From contig NZ_SMRP01000005.1 in NCBI RefSeq assembly GCF_004353915.1, forward strand, positions 101,769-165,768: a stretch of 64,000 nt of DNA. The letters are read 5' to 3'. This DNA comes from Paraburkholderia silviterrae (GTDB lineage: Bacteria; Pseudomonadota; Gammaproteobacteria; Burkholderiales; Burkholderiaceae). A program made the translations under genes and the position numbers. Below, piece by piece: positions 56,042-64,000 of the stretch. The notes under the pieces were generated by a model that was not told where the DNA came from, made no database searches, and was given only the letters and a program-made list of their open reading frames with translations. How positions within the stretch are numbered: position 1 is the stretch's first letter; each line of letters opens with the position of its first letter.

Positions 56042-57361
56042 TCAGGCCGGCACTTCTGCCTTGCCGTACTTGCGCGCGACGTAGTCGCTCACGATCTGCT
56101 GGAATTCTTCTGCGATGTGCTCGCCGCGCAGCGTCTTGACCTTCTCGCCGTCGACGAAGACCGGAGCCGCGGGATTCTCGCCCGAGCCCGGCAGGCTGAT
56201 GCCGATGTTCGCATGCTTGGACTCGCCCGGGCCGTTCACGATGCAGCCCATCACGGCAACGTTCATCGTCTCGACACCGGGGTACTCGTCGCGCCACACG
56301 GGCATTTGCGCGCGCAGATAGTTCTGGATCCGCGAAGCGAGCTCCTGGAACAGCGTGCTGGTCGTGCGGCCGCAACCCGGGCACGCGATGACCATCGGCG
56401 TGAACGAGCGCAGGCCCATCGTTTGCAAAATTTCCTGTCCGACCACGACTTCGCCAGTGCGCGGGGCACCCGGCTCCGGCGTGAGCGAAATACGGATGGT
56501 GTCGCCAATGCCCTGCTGGAGCAGCACCGAGAGCGCCGCCGTCGACGCGACGATGCCCTTCGAGCCCATGCCCGCTTCGGTCAGGCCAAGGTGCAGCGCG
56601 AACTCGCAACGCCTGGCGAGTTCCCGGTAGACGGCGATCAGGTCCTGTACGCCGCTGACCTTGCACGACAGGATGATCTTGTCGCGGCCGAGGCCGAGTT
56701 CGACGGCGCGTTCGGCCGAGCCGATGGCCGACTGAATGAGCGCTTCATACATCACGCTCTGCGCTTCCCACGGCTGCTTGCGCTCTGCGTTCTCGTCCAT
56801 CATGCGTGCGAGCAGATCCTGGTCGAGGCTGCCCCAGTTCACGCCAATGCGCACCGGCTTGTCGTACTTGATGGCGGCTTCGATCATCTGTGCGTACTGC
56901 GTGTCGCGCTTGGCGCCCTGCCCGACGTTGCCCGGGTTGATGCGGTACTTCGAGAGCGCCTCGGCGCACGCCGGATAGTCGCGCAGCAACAGGTGGCCGT
57001 TGTAGTGGAAGTCGCCGACGAGCGGCACCGTCACGCCCATGCGGTCGAGCTGCTCGCGCACATGCGGCACGGCTGCGGCCGCCTCAGGCGTGTTCACCGT
57101 GATACGCACGAGTTCCGAACCAGCCTGCGCCAGTTCCTTGATCTGGATGGCGGTACCGATCGCGTCTGCGGTATCGGTATTGGTCATCGACTGCACGCGC
57201 ACCGGCGCGTCGCCGCCGATCGTCACCAGCTGGCCGCCCCAGCGCACATGCACGGCGTGCGACTTGCGGCGCGGCGCGTGGCCGCCGAGGACCGGCTCGC
57301 TGGAACAAATCTGGCTGTTGCTGGACGAGGATTGCGTTTCGCTTTGCATCGAAGAGCCCAT
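56042..57361 (-). CDS. ispG: 4-hydroxy-3-methylbut-2-enyl diphosphate synthase IspG (GcpE)
   Basis: [4Fe-4S] enzyme of the MEP isoprenoid pathway, 439 residues. The TIM-barrel domain starts with [30 protein letters not shown]; the cluster domain shows Cys ligands in IACPGCGRT and [12 protein letters not shown] segment after YNGHLLL is the insertion usual in proteobacterial IspG. The first 35 residues are a Ser/Gln-rich lead; ATG codons at residues 1 and 5 are both possible starts. It follows rodZ by 100 bp. Confidence 0.95.
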   Translation of the reverse strand: MGSSMQSETQSSSSNSQICSSEPVLGGHAPRRKSHAVHVRWGGQLVTIGGDAPVRVQSMTNTDTADAIGTAIQIKELAQAGSELVRITVNTPEAAAAVPHVREQLDRMGVTVPLVGDFHYNGHLLLRDYPACAEALSKYRINPGNVGQGAKRDTQYAQMIEAAIKYDKPVRIGVNWGSLDQDLLARMMDENAERKQPWEAQSVMYEALIQSAIGSAERAVELGLGRDKIILSCKVSGVQDLIAVYRELARRCEFALHLGLTEAGMGSKGIVASTAALSVLLQQGIGDTIRISLTPEPGAPRTGEVVVGQEILQTMGLRSFTPMVIACPGCGRTTSTLFQELASRIQNYLRAQMPVWRDEYPGVETMNVAVMGCIVNGPGESKHANIGISLPGSGENPAAPVFVDGEKVKTLRGEHIAEEFQQIVSDYVARKYGKAEVPA

Positions 57362-57461
57362 TTACACCTCGCGCGCGCCGCGACTGTCGACTTGCGGACA
57401 GCGCGCGAATTGAAAAAGCATCGCGGCCCGCTATCCGGCCGCAATGCGCGTCATGTCTTTA

Positions 57462-58601
57462 TCAGGGCAGCACGAAGCGCGCGACATTGCCACGCGCCGA
57501 CGCATACTTCGATGCGTCGACCGGCTGACCGTCGATGGTCATCGACTCGATGCCGGCCTTGTTGCCCACCGTAATCTTGAGCGGCTCGACACCGGAGATC
57601 TCACGCCCATCATTGGCGTGGACCAGTCCGGAGAAGAGCTCCTTGCCATCTTTCTGGCGCACGCTGACCCAGGAATCCTGCGTCACGCGAATCGCGAACG
57701 TCGAAGTGCCAGGCGCCGCCGAAACCGAAGCCGCTTGTTCCGTTGCCGCGGCTGCCACCGCTGGCGTGCTCGCCGCTGCCGCGTTCGCGGCAGGCGCCGC
57801 GCTTGCCGGCGCGGCCTGGGCAGCCAGCGATGCACTCGCCGCACCCTGAACGGCAGAGGCTGCGCCGCTGACCTGGCCATTGACCTGGCCATTGACCTGA
57901 CCGCTTGCCTGAGCGTTCGCGGCCTCGCCACCCTGCGCGCCGGCCCCTTCCGTGCCCTGCCCGGCCGCTGCGCTCGTCGTCGCGCCCTCGGCCACCGTCG
58001 CTGAAGACGCGCTCGATTCACTGCTTGCGTTGCTAGTCGTGCCGCTCGCCATCGACTTCAGGCGCGCGAACCATGCCGACGAATCGACGCTGTTCGTATG
58101 CCACATCGAAATGCCGATCACCGCGACGACGACGATCGCCAAGCCCCACAGCCACGACGCACGGCGTCGCGGCGTGCGCACCCCGCCGCCCAGCGAGAGC
58201 GAGACGCGCCCGCGCGGCAGGTCCGCGCCCGCCGATGCGGGCATCGACAGATCCGGCTGCGGCACGCCACGCTCGCGGCGCAGCGCCTGAGTGAGCGGCG
58301 CGGGATCGGCGCCGAGCAGCTTCGCATAGGCACGCACCACGCCGAGTGCGAACGTTGCATCCGGCAGATGGCTGATGTCGCCCGCCTCAAGCTCGCGCAG
58401 CTTCGAAACCGACACCTTCAGACGCGCCGAGACGTCCTCGACCGACCAGCCCTTCGCCTGGCGCAGCTGCGCGAGGCGCACCCCCACTGCGGCGAGCGTG
58501 TCGGGCACCACCTGCACCGGCGATGGCGAGCCGTCGGATCCCGAACGGCCTGCGTTGGCCTCTGTTCCGTCTGTCCCGAAAGGGTGCTGCGGCTCGCTCA
58601 T
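57462..58601 (-). CDS. rodZ: RodZ-like cytoskeletal HTH membrane protein
   Basis: Membrane protein linked to MreB and rod shape, 379 residues. An HTH_25 domain (about 33-105: VGVRLAQLRQAKGWSVEDVSARLKVSVSKLRELEAGD) is followed by a basic linker, a membrane segment SWLWGLAIVVVAVIGISMW (149-167), a long Ala/Ser/Gly/Gln-rich periplasmic linker (about 185-300, with GQVNGQVNGQV), and a C-terminal DUF4115 beta domain (FAIRVTQDSWVSVRQKDGKELFSGL). AAGGA precedes the ATG by 7 nt; TATAAA on the minus strand (58678-58683) is a possible -10. Confidence 0.9.
   Translation of the reverse strand: MSEPQHPFGTDGTEANAGRSGSDGSPSPVQVVPDTLAAVGVRLAQLRQAKGWSVEDVSARLKVSVSKLRELEAGDISHLPDATFALGVVRAYAKLLGADPAPLTQALRRERGVPQPDLSMPASAGADLPRGRVSLSLGGGVRTPRRRASWLWGLAIVVVAVIGISMWHTNSVDSSAWFARLKSMASGTTSNASSESSASSATVAEGATTSAAAGQGTEGAGAQGGEAANAQASGQVNGQVNGQVSGAASAVQGAASASLAAQAAPASAAPAANAAAASTPAVAAAATEQAASVSAAPGTSTFAIRVTQDSWVSVRQKDGKELFSGLVHANDGREISGVEPLKITVGNKAGIESMTIDGQPVDASKYASARGNVARFVLP
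57870..57900. repeat. 12-bp tandem repeat in rodZ
   Basis: GACCTGGCCATT at 57870-57881 and 57882-57893, plus a partial third copy to 57900. It encodes the NGQV repeat in the periplasmic linker and could vary in copy number without a frameshift. Confidence 0.8.
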
Positions 58602-58850
58602 CCCAAAGTCCTTGCGTCGATTCTTTTCTATCCCGGAACCGGCGGGCGCGCTGCGCCCGGCCCCGATTCGCAGACCGTTTATAACAAAATGCGCGGCTAC
58701 TGTGCCGCATCCGATCGCTTCTGCAACGTTTCTTGTCAAACTCGCTTGCAATACTGCGTCATTCCCCGCGCAGCTGCACCGACACTGCCTTTCGTGCCCC
58801 GCTTCTACTGTGTTATCACCCTTTTTTGCCTTACCCCGAGTCCACTGCGT

Positions 58851-60005
58851 TCAGTGCCGAACCGGATGGACGTCGATCACCTTGCGGGCGGTGCGCTCGG
58901 CCAGGCGCGTGCGGTCCTTCACCTCGCCTGCGAGCTGGCCGCAGGCCGCGTCGATGTCGTCGCCGCGCGTCTTGCGCACGGTCGTGACGACGCCCGCATC
59001 CATCAGGATCTGCGCGAAGCGCTTGATCTGGTCCGATTTCGAGCGCAGCAGGCCCGACTCGGGGAACGGGTTGAACGGAATCAGGTTGAATTTGCACGGC
59101 ACGTCACGCGTTACCGCGAGCAATTGGCGTGCGTGCTCTTCCGTGTCGTTGACGCCGTCGAGCATGCAGTACTCGAACGTGATGAAGTCTCGCGGCGCAA
59201 CCAACAGGTACCGCTGGCAGGCGGCCATCAGCTCGCGCAGCGGATACTTGCGGTTCAGCGGCACGAGCTCGTCGCGCAACGCGTCGTTGGGCGCATGCAG
59301 CGACACCGCGAGCGCGACCGGCAGGTCGGCGCCGAGGCGGTCCATCATGGGCACGACACCCGAGGTCGAAAGCGTGACGCGCCGGCGCGACAGGCCGTAG
59401 GCGTTGTCGTCGAGCATCAGGCGCATCGCGGGCACGACCGCGTCGTAGTTCAGGAGCGGCTCGCCCATGCCCATCATCACGACATTCGTGACGACGCGCT
59501 CGCCCTTGCCCTCACCGCCGGTCGCGCGGCCGCCAGCCTCGCCAAGGAGCGACGCGCGCAGGGCGAACTCCGCCATGCGCAGCTGGCCGATGATCTCGGC
59601 CGTGGTGAGATTGCGTGAAAAACCTTGCTTGCCGGTCGAGCAGAACCGGCAATTCACCGCGCACCCCGCCTGTGACGACACGCACAGCGTGCCGCGCGTT
59701 TCTTCGGGGATGAACACGGTCTCGACCGCGTTGCCGTTGCCGACGTCCACGAGCCACTTGCGCGTGCCGTCGGAGGAGACGTTGTCGGAAATGATCTCGG
59801 GCATGCCGATCGAGGCGCGCCCTTTTAGCTTCTCGCGCAGCGATTTGGCCAGATCCGTCATGCCGTCGAAGTCGGCGGCATTGTATTGATGAATCCAGCG
59901 CTGAAGCTGTTTGGCGCGAAACGGCTTCTCGCCCAGGCTCTCGCAATATGCGACAAGCCCTTGGGCGTCGAGATCGAGAAGGTTGACGGTGGAACTGCTC
60001 GTCAT
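58851..60005 (-). CDS. rlmN: Dual-specificity 23S rRNA / tRNA adenine-C2 methyltransferase RlmN
   Basis: Radical SAM enzyme methylating C2 of A2503 in 23S rRNA and A37 in tRNAs, 384 residues. The cluster motif is [10 protein letters not shown] with Cys115, Cys119 and Cys122; a C-terminal Cys in [12 protein letters not shown] fits the methyl-carrying residue. [11 protein letters not shown] and SLHAPND are SAM/substrate motifs. The chosen ATG has AGGA 6 nt before it; an ATG five codons upstream lacks one. A 14-residue Gly-rich loop ([15 protein letters not shown]) interrupts the barrel after residue 150. Confidence 0.95.
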   Translation of the reverse strand: MTSSSTVNLLDLDAQGLVAYCESLGEKPFRAKQLQRWIHQYNAADFDGMTDLAKSLREKLKGRASIGMPEIISDNVSSDGTRKWLVDVGNGNAVETVFIPEETRGTLCVSSQAGCAVNCRFCSTGKQGFSRNLTTAEIIGQLRMAEFALRASLLGEAGGRATGGEGKGERVVTNVVMMGMGEPLLNYDAVVPAMRLMLDDNAYGLSRRRVTLSTSGVVPMMDRLGADLPVALAVSLHAPNDALRDELVPLNRKYPLRELMAACQRYLLVAPRDFITFEYCMLDGVNDTEEHARQLLAVTRDVPCKFNLIPFNPFPESGLLRSKSDQIKRFAQILMDAGVVTTVRKTRGDDIDAACGQLAGEVKDRTRLAERTARKVIDVHPVRH

Positions 60006-60132
60006 GTCGAATCCTGCCATTTCAGTGCGAGAGCGCGTTCACCGCCGGTTTCGAGGAAACCCGGCACCGACAGTGAACGTCATCGCCGTTCGCGACCCTA
60101 TGCTACCTTGAACTACCGCTTACTCTTGCTGC

Positions 60133-60558
60133 TTAGCGCGAGTAAACGTTGACTTCCGGGAAGAAGAACGCGATTTCGACGCGAGCCGTTTCAACGGCGT
60201 CCGAGCCGTGAACTGCGTTGGCGTCGATGCTGTCCGCGAAGTCGGCGCGGATCGTGCCCTTCTCCGCCTTCTTCGGGTCGGTCGCGCCCATCAGGTCGCG
60301 GTTCTTCAGGATGGCGTTCTCGCCTTCCAGAACTTGAATCTGCACCGGGCCCGAGATCATGAACTCAACGAGGTCCTTGAAGAACGGACGCTCTGCGTGA
60401 ACAGCATAGAACTTCTCGGCGTCAGCGCGCGAGAGGTGGACCATGCGCGAGGCAACGATCTTCAGGCCAGCGTTTTCGAAGCGGCTGTAGATCTGGCCGA
60501 TCACGTTCTTTGCCACTGCGTCCGGCTTGATAATCGACAGGGTGCGTTCGAGCGCCAT
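60133..60558 (-). CDS. ndk: Nucleoside diphosphate kinase
   Basis: Balances NTP pools by transferring the gamma phosphate through a His intermediate, 141 residues, starting [21 protein letters not shown]. The active-site His lies in [12 protein letters not shown] is 6 nt before the ATG. TACAAT on the minus strand (60605-60610) is a likely -10, about 40 nt upstream. It opens the ndk-rlmN-rodZ-ispG-hisS run. Confidence 0.97.
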   Translation of the reverse strand: MALERTLSIIKPDAVAKNVIGQIYSRFENAGLKIVASRMVHLSRADAEKFYAVHAERPFFKDLVEFMISGPVQIQVLEGENAILKNRDLMGATDPKKAEKGTIRADFADSIDANAVHGSDAVETARVEIAFFFPEVNVYSR

Positions 60559-60851
60559 AAAAACTCCAGAAAATTAAGAGGTTACAGATTCAAATGAATC
60601 CGCAATTGTAGCATGTTCCCATGTATGATTGCGATTGAACCCCGATAGGCCGACAGACTTGGCCTCGCTGGCGCAAAGGCCGCGCCGCCGGGCTTTTCAG
60701 TACCAATTAAGCATGGGAGGCTACGCTCTCAAACGTAGCGAAACTGTGTGGCGCCCCGTTGAAACTCTGGGACGCCGCGCATATCTTAAGAGGGAGCGGA
60801 TCGCGCAAGCGCCGCGCACCGCCTGCCACGCGTCTCACGCAAGGAGAAAGC
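60559..60851. other. Divergent intergenic region, ndk / YccA-like gene
   Basis: About 290 bp with promoter signals in both directions: the ndk -10 near its left end and the promoter at 60759-60787 for the plus-strand gene. No additional gene is supported. Confidence 0.5.
60759..60787 (+). promoter_or_regulatory. Promoter of the YccA-like gene
   Basis: TTGAAA (60759-60764) and TATCTT (60782-60787) are 17 bp apart. The sequence CCGTTGAAA and GCGCATAT 12 bp after it also partly resemble a heat-shock (sigma-32) promoter, so sigma-factor use is open. The start would be about 60 nt before the ATG. Confidence 0.55.
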
Positions 60852-61550
60852 ATGAACGAGTACCCCTACAACTTCGGTCGCGGCGGCACTGTCGTCTCCG
60901 CCGAGACTCGCAACCGCGTACTGCGCAACACCTACTGGCTGCTCGCGCTGTCGATGGTGCCGACGGTGCTCGGCGCGTGGGTGGGCGTCACCACGGGCTT
61001 CTCGCTGTTTGCCGCCACCAGCCCCACGATGAGCCTGCTCGCGTTCTTCGCGATCGCTTTCGGTTTCATCTTCGCCATCGAGCGCACCAAGAACAGTTCG
61101 CTCGGCGTGTTCGTGCTGCTGGGCTTCACGTTCTTCATGGGCCTGATGCTCTCGCGGCTGCTGGCGTTCATTCTCGGTTTCTCGAACGGCGCGTCGCTGA
61201 TCATGCTGGCGTTCGGCGGCACCGGCATCATCTTCGCCACCATGGCGACCGTCGCCACTGTCAGCAAGCGCGACTTCTCCGGGCTCGGCAAGTGGCTGTT
61301 CATGGGTGTGATCGTGATCCTGCTCGCAGGCATTGCGAACATGTTCCTGCAACTGCCCGCGCTGATGCTCACGGTGTCCGTGCTGGCCATCGCGATCTTC
61401 TCGGCCTATATGCTGTTCGACGTCCAGCGCGTCGTGAACGGCGGCGAGACCAACTACATCACGGCTACGCTCGCGATCTACCTGGACCTCTACAACGTAT
61501 TCACGAACCTGCTCGCAATCCTCGGCATTTTCGGCGGCAATCGTAACTAA
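60852..61550 (+). CDS. Bax inhibitor-1 / YccA family membrane protein
   Basis: Integral membrane protein of 232 residues with seven hydrophobic segments, starting MNEYPYNFGRGGTVVSAETRNRVLRNTYWLLALSM. The C-terminal FDVQRVVNGGETNYITATLAIYLDLYNVFTNLLAILG is the BI-1 family hallmark. E. coli YccA is an FtsH substrate and modulator that also protects SecY; HflKC, which binds it, is encoded 12 kb away here. AAGGAG is 5 nt before the ATG. It is monocistronic, with a strong terminator. Confidence 0.92.
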   Translation: MNEYPYNFGRGGTVVSAETRNRVLRNTYWLLALSMVPTVLGAWVGVTTGFSLFAATSPTMSLLAFFAIAFGFIFAIERTKNSSLGVFVLLGFTFFMGLMLSRLLAFILGFSNGASLIMLAFGGTGIIFATMATVATVSKRDFSGLGKWLFMGVIVILLAGIANMFLQLPALMLTVSVLAIAIFSAYMLFDVQRVVNGGETNYITATLAIYLDLYNVFTNLLAILGIFGGNRN

Positions 61551-61595
61551 GCTCCGCAGGGCCGGCCGGACCTGTTCCGGCCCTCGCCCACAAGC

Positions 61596-61629
61596 AAAAA
61601 GCCCATGACTCGCGTCATGGGCTTTTTTT
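61596..61629. terminator. Bidirectional terminator between the YccA-like gene and the MBL hydrolase gene
   Basis: AAAAAGCCCATGAC, loop TCGC, GTCATGGGCTTTTTTT: 14-bp stem with A and T tracts between convergent genes. Confidence 0.93.
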
Positions 61630-61678
61630 CGTCCGCGGCGCATCGCCCGCCACGCAACGCAGACCGCTTATTGTGGGC

Positions 61679-62452
61679 TTAGAGGGCGAGCCAGTCGAAG
61701 CCTTCGCCTTGCGTGGCGACTCCGATTTCAGTGGCCGCGTTGCCGAGCACGGCCGCCATGGCTGCGCGCGCGAGTTCCGGCGTGTTGTTTTGCTGGCTCA
61801 GGTGCGCCGCAACTAGATGCCGCAACTTCGAGCGATCGAGCGCCGCGAGAATGCCGCCCGCCGCCTCGTTGTTCAAGTGGCCATGCGAGCCGCCAATGCG
61901 TGCCTTGAGCGACGCCGGATAACGGCTCGCCGCAAGCATCCCGACGTCGTGATTGCATTCGAGCACGAGCGCGTCGCAGCCGCTCAGGACGGCGTTGATG
62001 TGCGGCGTCGACTCGCCGACGTCGGTCAGCACGCCAAGCCGGTTCGCGCCGTCACTGAAGACGAATTGCAACGGCTCGCGTGCATCGTGCGGCACGGTGT
62101 AAGGCAGCACGCCAAGCGCGCCAATTTCGACCACCTCGTCGCCCCAGAGAACGTTGAACTCGACGCCCGCGTCGTCGGCGCCCACTGCCTGCGCCGTGCC
62201 CCAACTCATGTAGAGCGGAATCGACCAGCGGCGCGCCAGTGTCAGCGCGCTGCCGATATGGTCGCTGTGTTCGTGGGTGATGAGAATTGCGCTGAGCGTG
62301 TCGGCGGCAAGGCCCACCCGGGCGAGCCGCCGCTCGACTTCTTTCGCGGAGAATCCGCAGTCGAGCAGCACGCGCGTGGGCGTCGCGCCGCCATCTGCTT
62401 CCACGACCAGTGCATTGCCCTCGCTGCCGCTGCCGAGGCTCGCAAAGCGCAC
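61679..62452 (-). CDS. MBL-fold metallo-hydrolase (YycJ/WalJ-like)
   Basis: Predicted two-metal hydrolase of the metallo-beta-lactamase superfamily, 257 residues. It starts MRFASLGSGSEGNALVVEAD, shows the metal motif ILITHEHSDHIG near residue 57, then PHDAREPLQF, LTDVGEST and LECNHD. These features fit the YycJ group of proposed DNA exonucleases; the actual substrate is not known. The start is GTG, 7 nt after the bamC stop, so the two are probably translated from one mRNA. Confidence 0.9.
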   Translation of the reverse strand: MRFASLGSGSEGNALVVEADGGATPTRVLLDCGFSAKEVERRLARVGLAADTLSAILITHEHSDHIGSALTLARRWSIPLYMSWGTAQAVGADDAGVEFNVLWGDEVVEIGALGVLPYTVPHDAREPLQFVFSDGANRLGVLTDVGESTPHINAVLSGCDALVLECNHDVGMLAASRYPASLKARIGGSHGHLNNEAAGGILAALDRSKLRHLVAAHLSQQNNTPELARAAMAAVLGNAATEIGVATQGEGFDWLAL

Positions 62453-62459
62453 AGCGCGT

Positions 62460-63599
62460 TCAGTTCAACTGGGCGTGCAGCGCGGTGACGATGCGCTGCG
62501 CGTCCGACGAGGTATCCACCTGTCCGTTCGGGTTGAGCACCGCCACCTGGGTCGAGTTGCCGCTCGAACGCACCGAAATCATGATCTCCGGCCCCTGATC
62601 CTTTGCCGCCTTCTTCGGGTTGTAGAACAGCTTGCCGAGCAGGCCGTCGCCCTTGAGTTCCTGCATGGAATCGGCGTAGCGCACGTAGTAGATGCCCTTC
62701 TCGCGGTCACGGTTGTCGACCGTGAAATTGGTGCGGTCGAGCGCGAGGCCCACGCGCAGCCATGCCGTGTCGAACGCCTCGGGCAAATCGAGCGTCGTGC
62801 CGTCGGTGCCGGCCACAACCTTGGCCGCGGAGGACGACGGACGCGCATCGGTCAGCAGTTGCTTGGCCTGCGCGTCGGTCAGGCCGAACTTCTGCATGAC
62901 CTTGTCGAGGAACGCTGCCTCAAGGGCAGGATCGCGCGGGCGCTCAACCCACTTCGACGAGGTCTTGTCCTGGCCGGTCAACATTTCTTCCATCGCGCTG
63001 TGCGTGATCGAAATGTCGGTCTGGCCGTTGGTGCCGCGCGTAACCAGCGTGCGGAACTTGTCGCGCGTGCCCGACGAGTACGCAAAATCGACCACGCGGC
63101 CGATCGTGCGGCGGAACCAGTCGTCCGGAATATTGGCGCGGTTTTCGGCCCAGTCCGTGGTCATGATGCCCGTGGACGGCGAGTCGGTCGTGAGCGTGAA
63201 ACCGTTGTCGGTCCAGAATTCCTGCAGTTGCGGCCAGACGTCGTCGGGCGAGCGGCCGTCGATCACGAGCCAGCGGCGGTCGCCGTCGCGCTCGACGTGC
63301 ATGCCAAGCGGATCCTGCGCATTCGGCACACCGAGCGTGGCGTTGCCCGCGCTCGTGACGCTGCGCTGCGCAGCACCGCCCAGCGCCACCGTGGGCGGCG
63401 GCGCGATGTACTTCTGGTCGGTCGGCACCGCCGACAGGTCCTGCGGCACCGCCAATGCCGGCGCGCTTGCCGTCTCTTTGTAGTTGACGCGATCCGACGC
63501 GAACATGTCGTTCAGCGACTCACAACCTGCGAGCGATCCGAGTGCGAGCGCCAGCACCGCCATGCGGGTTGCGTGGAGGGAAAGAACGGGATGTTTCAT
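62460..63599 (-). CDS. bamC: Outer membrane assembly lipoprotein BamC
   Basis: Accessory lipoprotein of the BAM complex (NlpB), 379 residues. The signal MKHPVLSLHATRMAVLALALGSLAGC ends in lipobox LAGC. An unstructured segment (residues about 27-90, containing VNYKETASAPALAVPQDLS, the part that wraps BamD) is followed by two helix-grip domains (WPQLQEFWTDNGFTLTTDSPSTGIMTTDW; AWLRVGLALDRTNFTVDNRDREKGIYYVRY). It follows dapA, the same dapA-bamC pairing as in E. coli. Confidence 0.94.
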   Translation of the reverse strand: MKHPVLSLHATRMAVLALALGSLAGCESLNDMFASDRVNYKETASAPALAVPQDLSAVPTDQKYIAPPPTVALGGAAQRSVTSAGNATLGVPNAQDPLGMHVERDGDRRWLVIDGRSPDDVWPQLQEFWTDNGFTLTTDSPSTGIMTTDWAENRANIPDDWFRRTIGRVVDFAYSSGTRDKFRTLVTRGTNGQTDISITHSAMEEMLTGQDKTSSKWVERPRDPALEAAFLDKVMQKFGLTDAQAKQLLTDARPSSSAAKVVAGTDGTTLDLPEAFDTAWLRVGLALDRTNFTVDNRDREKGIYYVRYADSMQELKGDGLLGKLFYNPKKAAKDQGPEIMISVRSSGNSTQVAVLNPNGQVDTSSDAQRIVTALHAQLN

Positions 63600-63745
63600 G
63601 TGGACCTTCGTAATACGGGAACGCCAAGCCTTGACCTGGACATGCCAGGAAATCTGTCGTCGATTGTGTCGTCGATTTGGGCGCGTGGCTCGTGGCGGCG
63701 TCGGTTGAAAATACGGCGTTCTCGGCTGGATCGGGCTTGAGCCGA

Positions 63746-64000
63746 TCAGCCGATCAGGCCAGCTTCGCGCAGCGCCGTGCGCACCACGTCGTGGTAGCGC
63801 GCGTCGAGCGGCGTGAGCGGCAGACGGATGCCGCCCTCAATGCGGCCGAGTTCCTGCAGTGCCCACTTCACCGGAATCGGGTTCGATTCGATGAACAGAT
63901 TCTTGTGCAGCGACAACAGCTTCAAGTGAATCGCGCGCGCGGTTTTCGCGTCGCCTTCGAGCGCGGCGCGGCACAGCTCGCTCATCTGGCGCGGCGCGAC
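63746..64000 (-). CDS. dapA: 4-hydroxy-tetrahydrodipicolinate synthase, C-terminal part (cut by window edge)
   Basis: Only the last 84 residues are inside the window; the gene continues past 64000. The segment VAPRQMSELCRAALEGDAKTARAI...KNLFIESNPIPVKWALQELG matches the C-terminal helices of DapA, including the conserved NPIPVKWAL. DapA condenses pyruvate with aspartate semialdehyde toward diaminopimelate and lysine. It lies 146 bp upstream of bamC on the same strand. Confidence 0.92.
   Translation of the reverse strand, partial: VAPRQMSELCRAALEGDAKTARAIHLKLLSLHKNLFIESNPIPVKWALQELGRIEGGIRLPLTPLDARYHDVVRTALREAGLIG

Overview
The window is a 64 kb piece of core chromosome from a high-GC betaproteobacterium, most likely Burkholderiaceae (Burkholderia sensu lato; Paraburkholderia or a close relative is my best guess). 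I base this on gene order (ndk-rlmN-rodZ-ispG-hisS-yfgM-bamB-der-hfq-hflX-hflK-hflC-hisZ-purA), on a PXPV-repeat protein and a HisZ, and on overall codon use. I see no insertion sequence, phage, integrase, CRISPR array, toxin-antitoxin or defence locus; nearly everything is housekeeping.

Layout. 1-2.1 kb: a tRNA operon (Ala-Glu-Asp) with its own promoter and terminator, downstream of gltX. 2.6-4.4 kb: a patatin-like lipoprotein converging on an NlpC/P60 peptidase. 4.6-10.3 kb: a YejABEF-type peptide ABC importer, divergent from fabI. 11.4-19.3 kb, minus strand: PXPV protein, tRNA-Ser, lysC, tilS, accA, an AlkA-like glycosylase with a basic tail, cysS. 19.6-22.4 kb, plus strand: TPR lipoprotein-like/exported protein, two cyclophilins (periplasmic and cytoplasmic) and lpxH. 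22.4-22.6 kb: a strongly structured non-coding element. 22.7-24.6 kb: cysE and trmJ, divergent from suhB. 26.2-31.7 kb: lplT-like transporter, mutS and a degenerate phosphoesterase-like protein. 31.9-33.7 kb: divergent slyD and roxA. 34-38.2 kb: Ala-rich small lipoprotein, DinG-family helicase, DUF465 protein, exported coiled-coil protein. 38.5-42.8 kb: tex and kup, convergent. 43.1-60.6 kb: a long minus-strand run of PRTase, purA, hisZ, DUF2065, hflC, hflK, hflX, hfq, der, bamB, yfgM, hisS, ispG, rodZ, rlmN, ndk. 60.9-64 kb: yccA-like gene, then MBL hydrolase, bamC and the 3' part of dapA.

Themes. Translation and RNA maturation dominate (gltX, cysS, hisS, four tRNAs, tilS, trmJ, rlmN, roxA, der, hflX, hfq). 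A second theme is the envelope: bamB, bamC, yfgM, rodZ, lpxH, ispG, accA, fabI, hflKC and the YccA-like protein. The less explained parts are mostly non-coding: a nested four-stem element between lpxH and cysE, a hairpin cluster between suhB and the transporter, a paired-octamer regulatory region between trmJ and suhB, hairpins in front of der, and 13-bp repeats in front of tex. None of these can be matched to a named family without a search.
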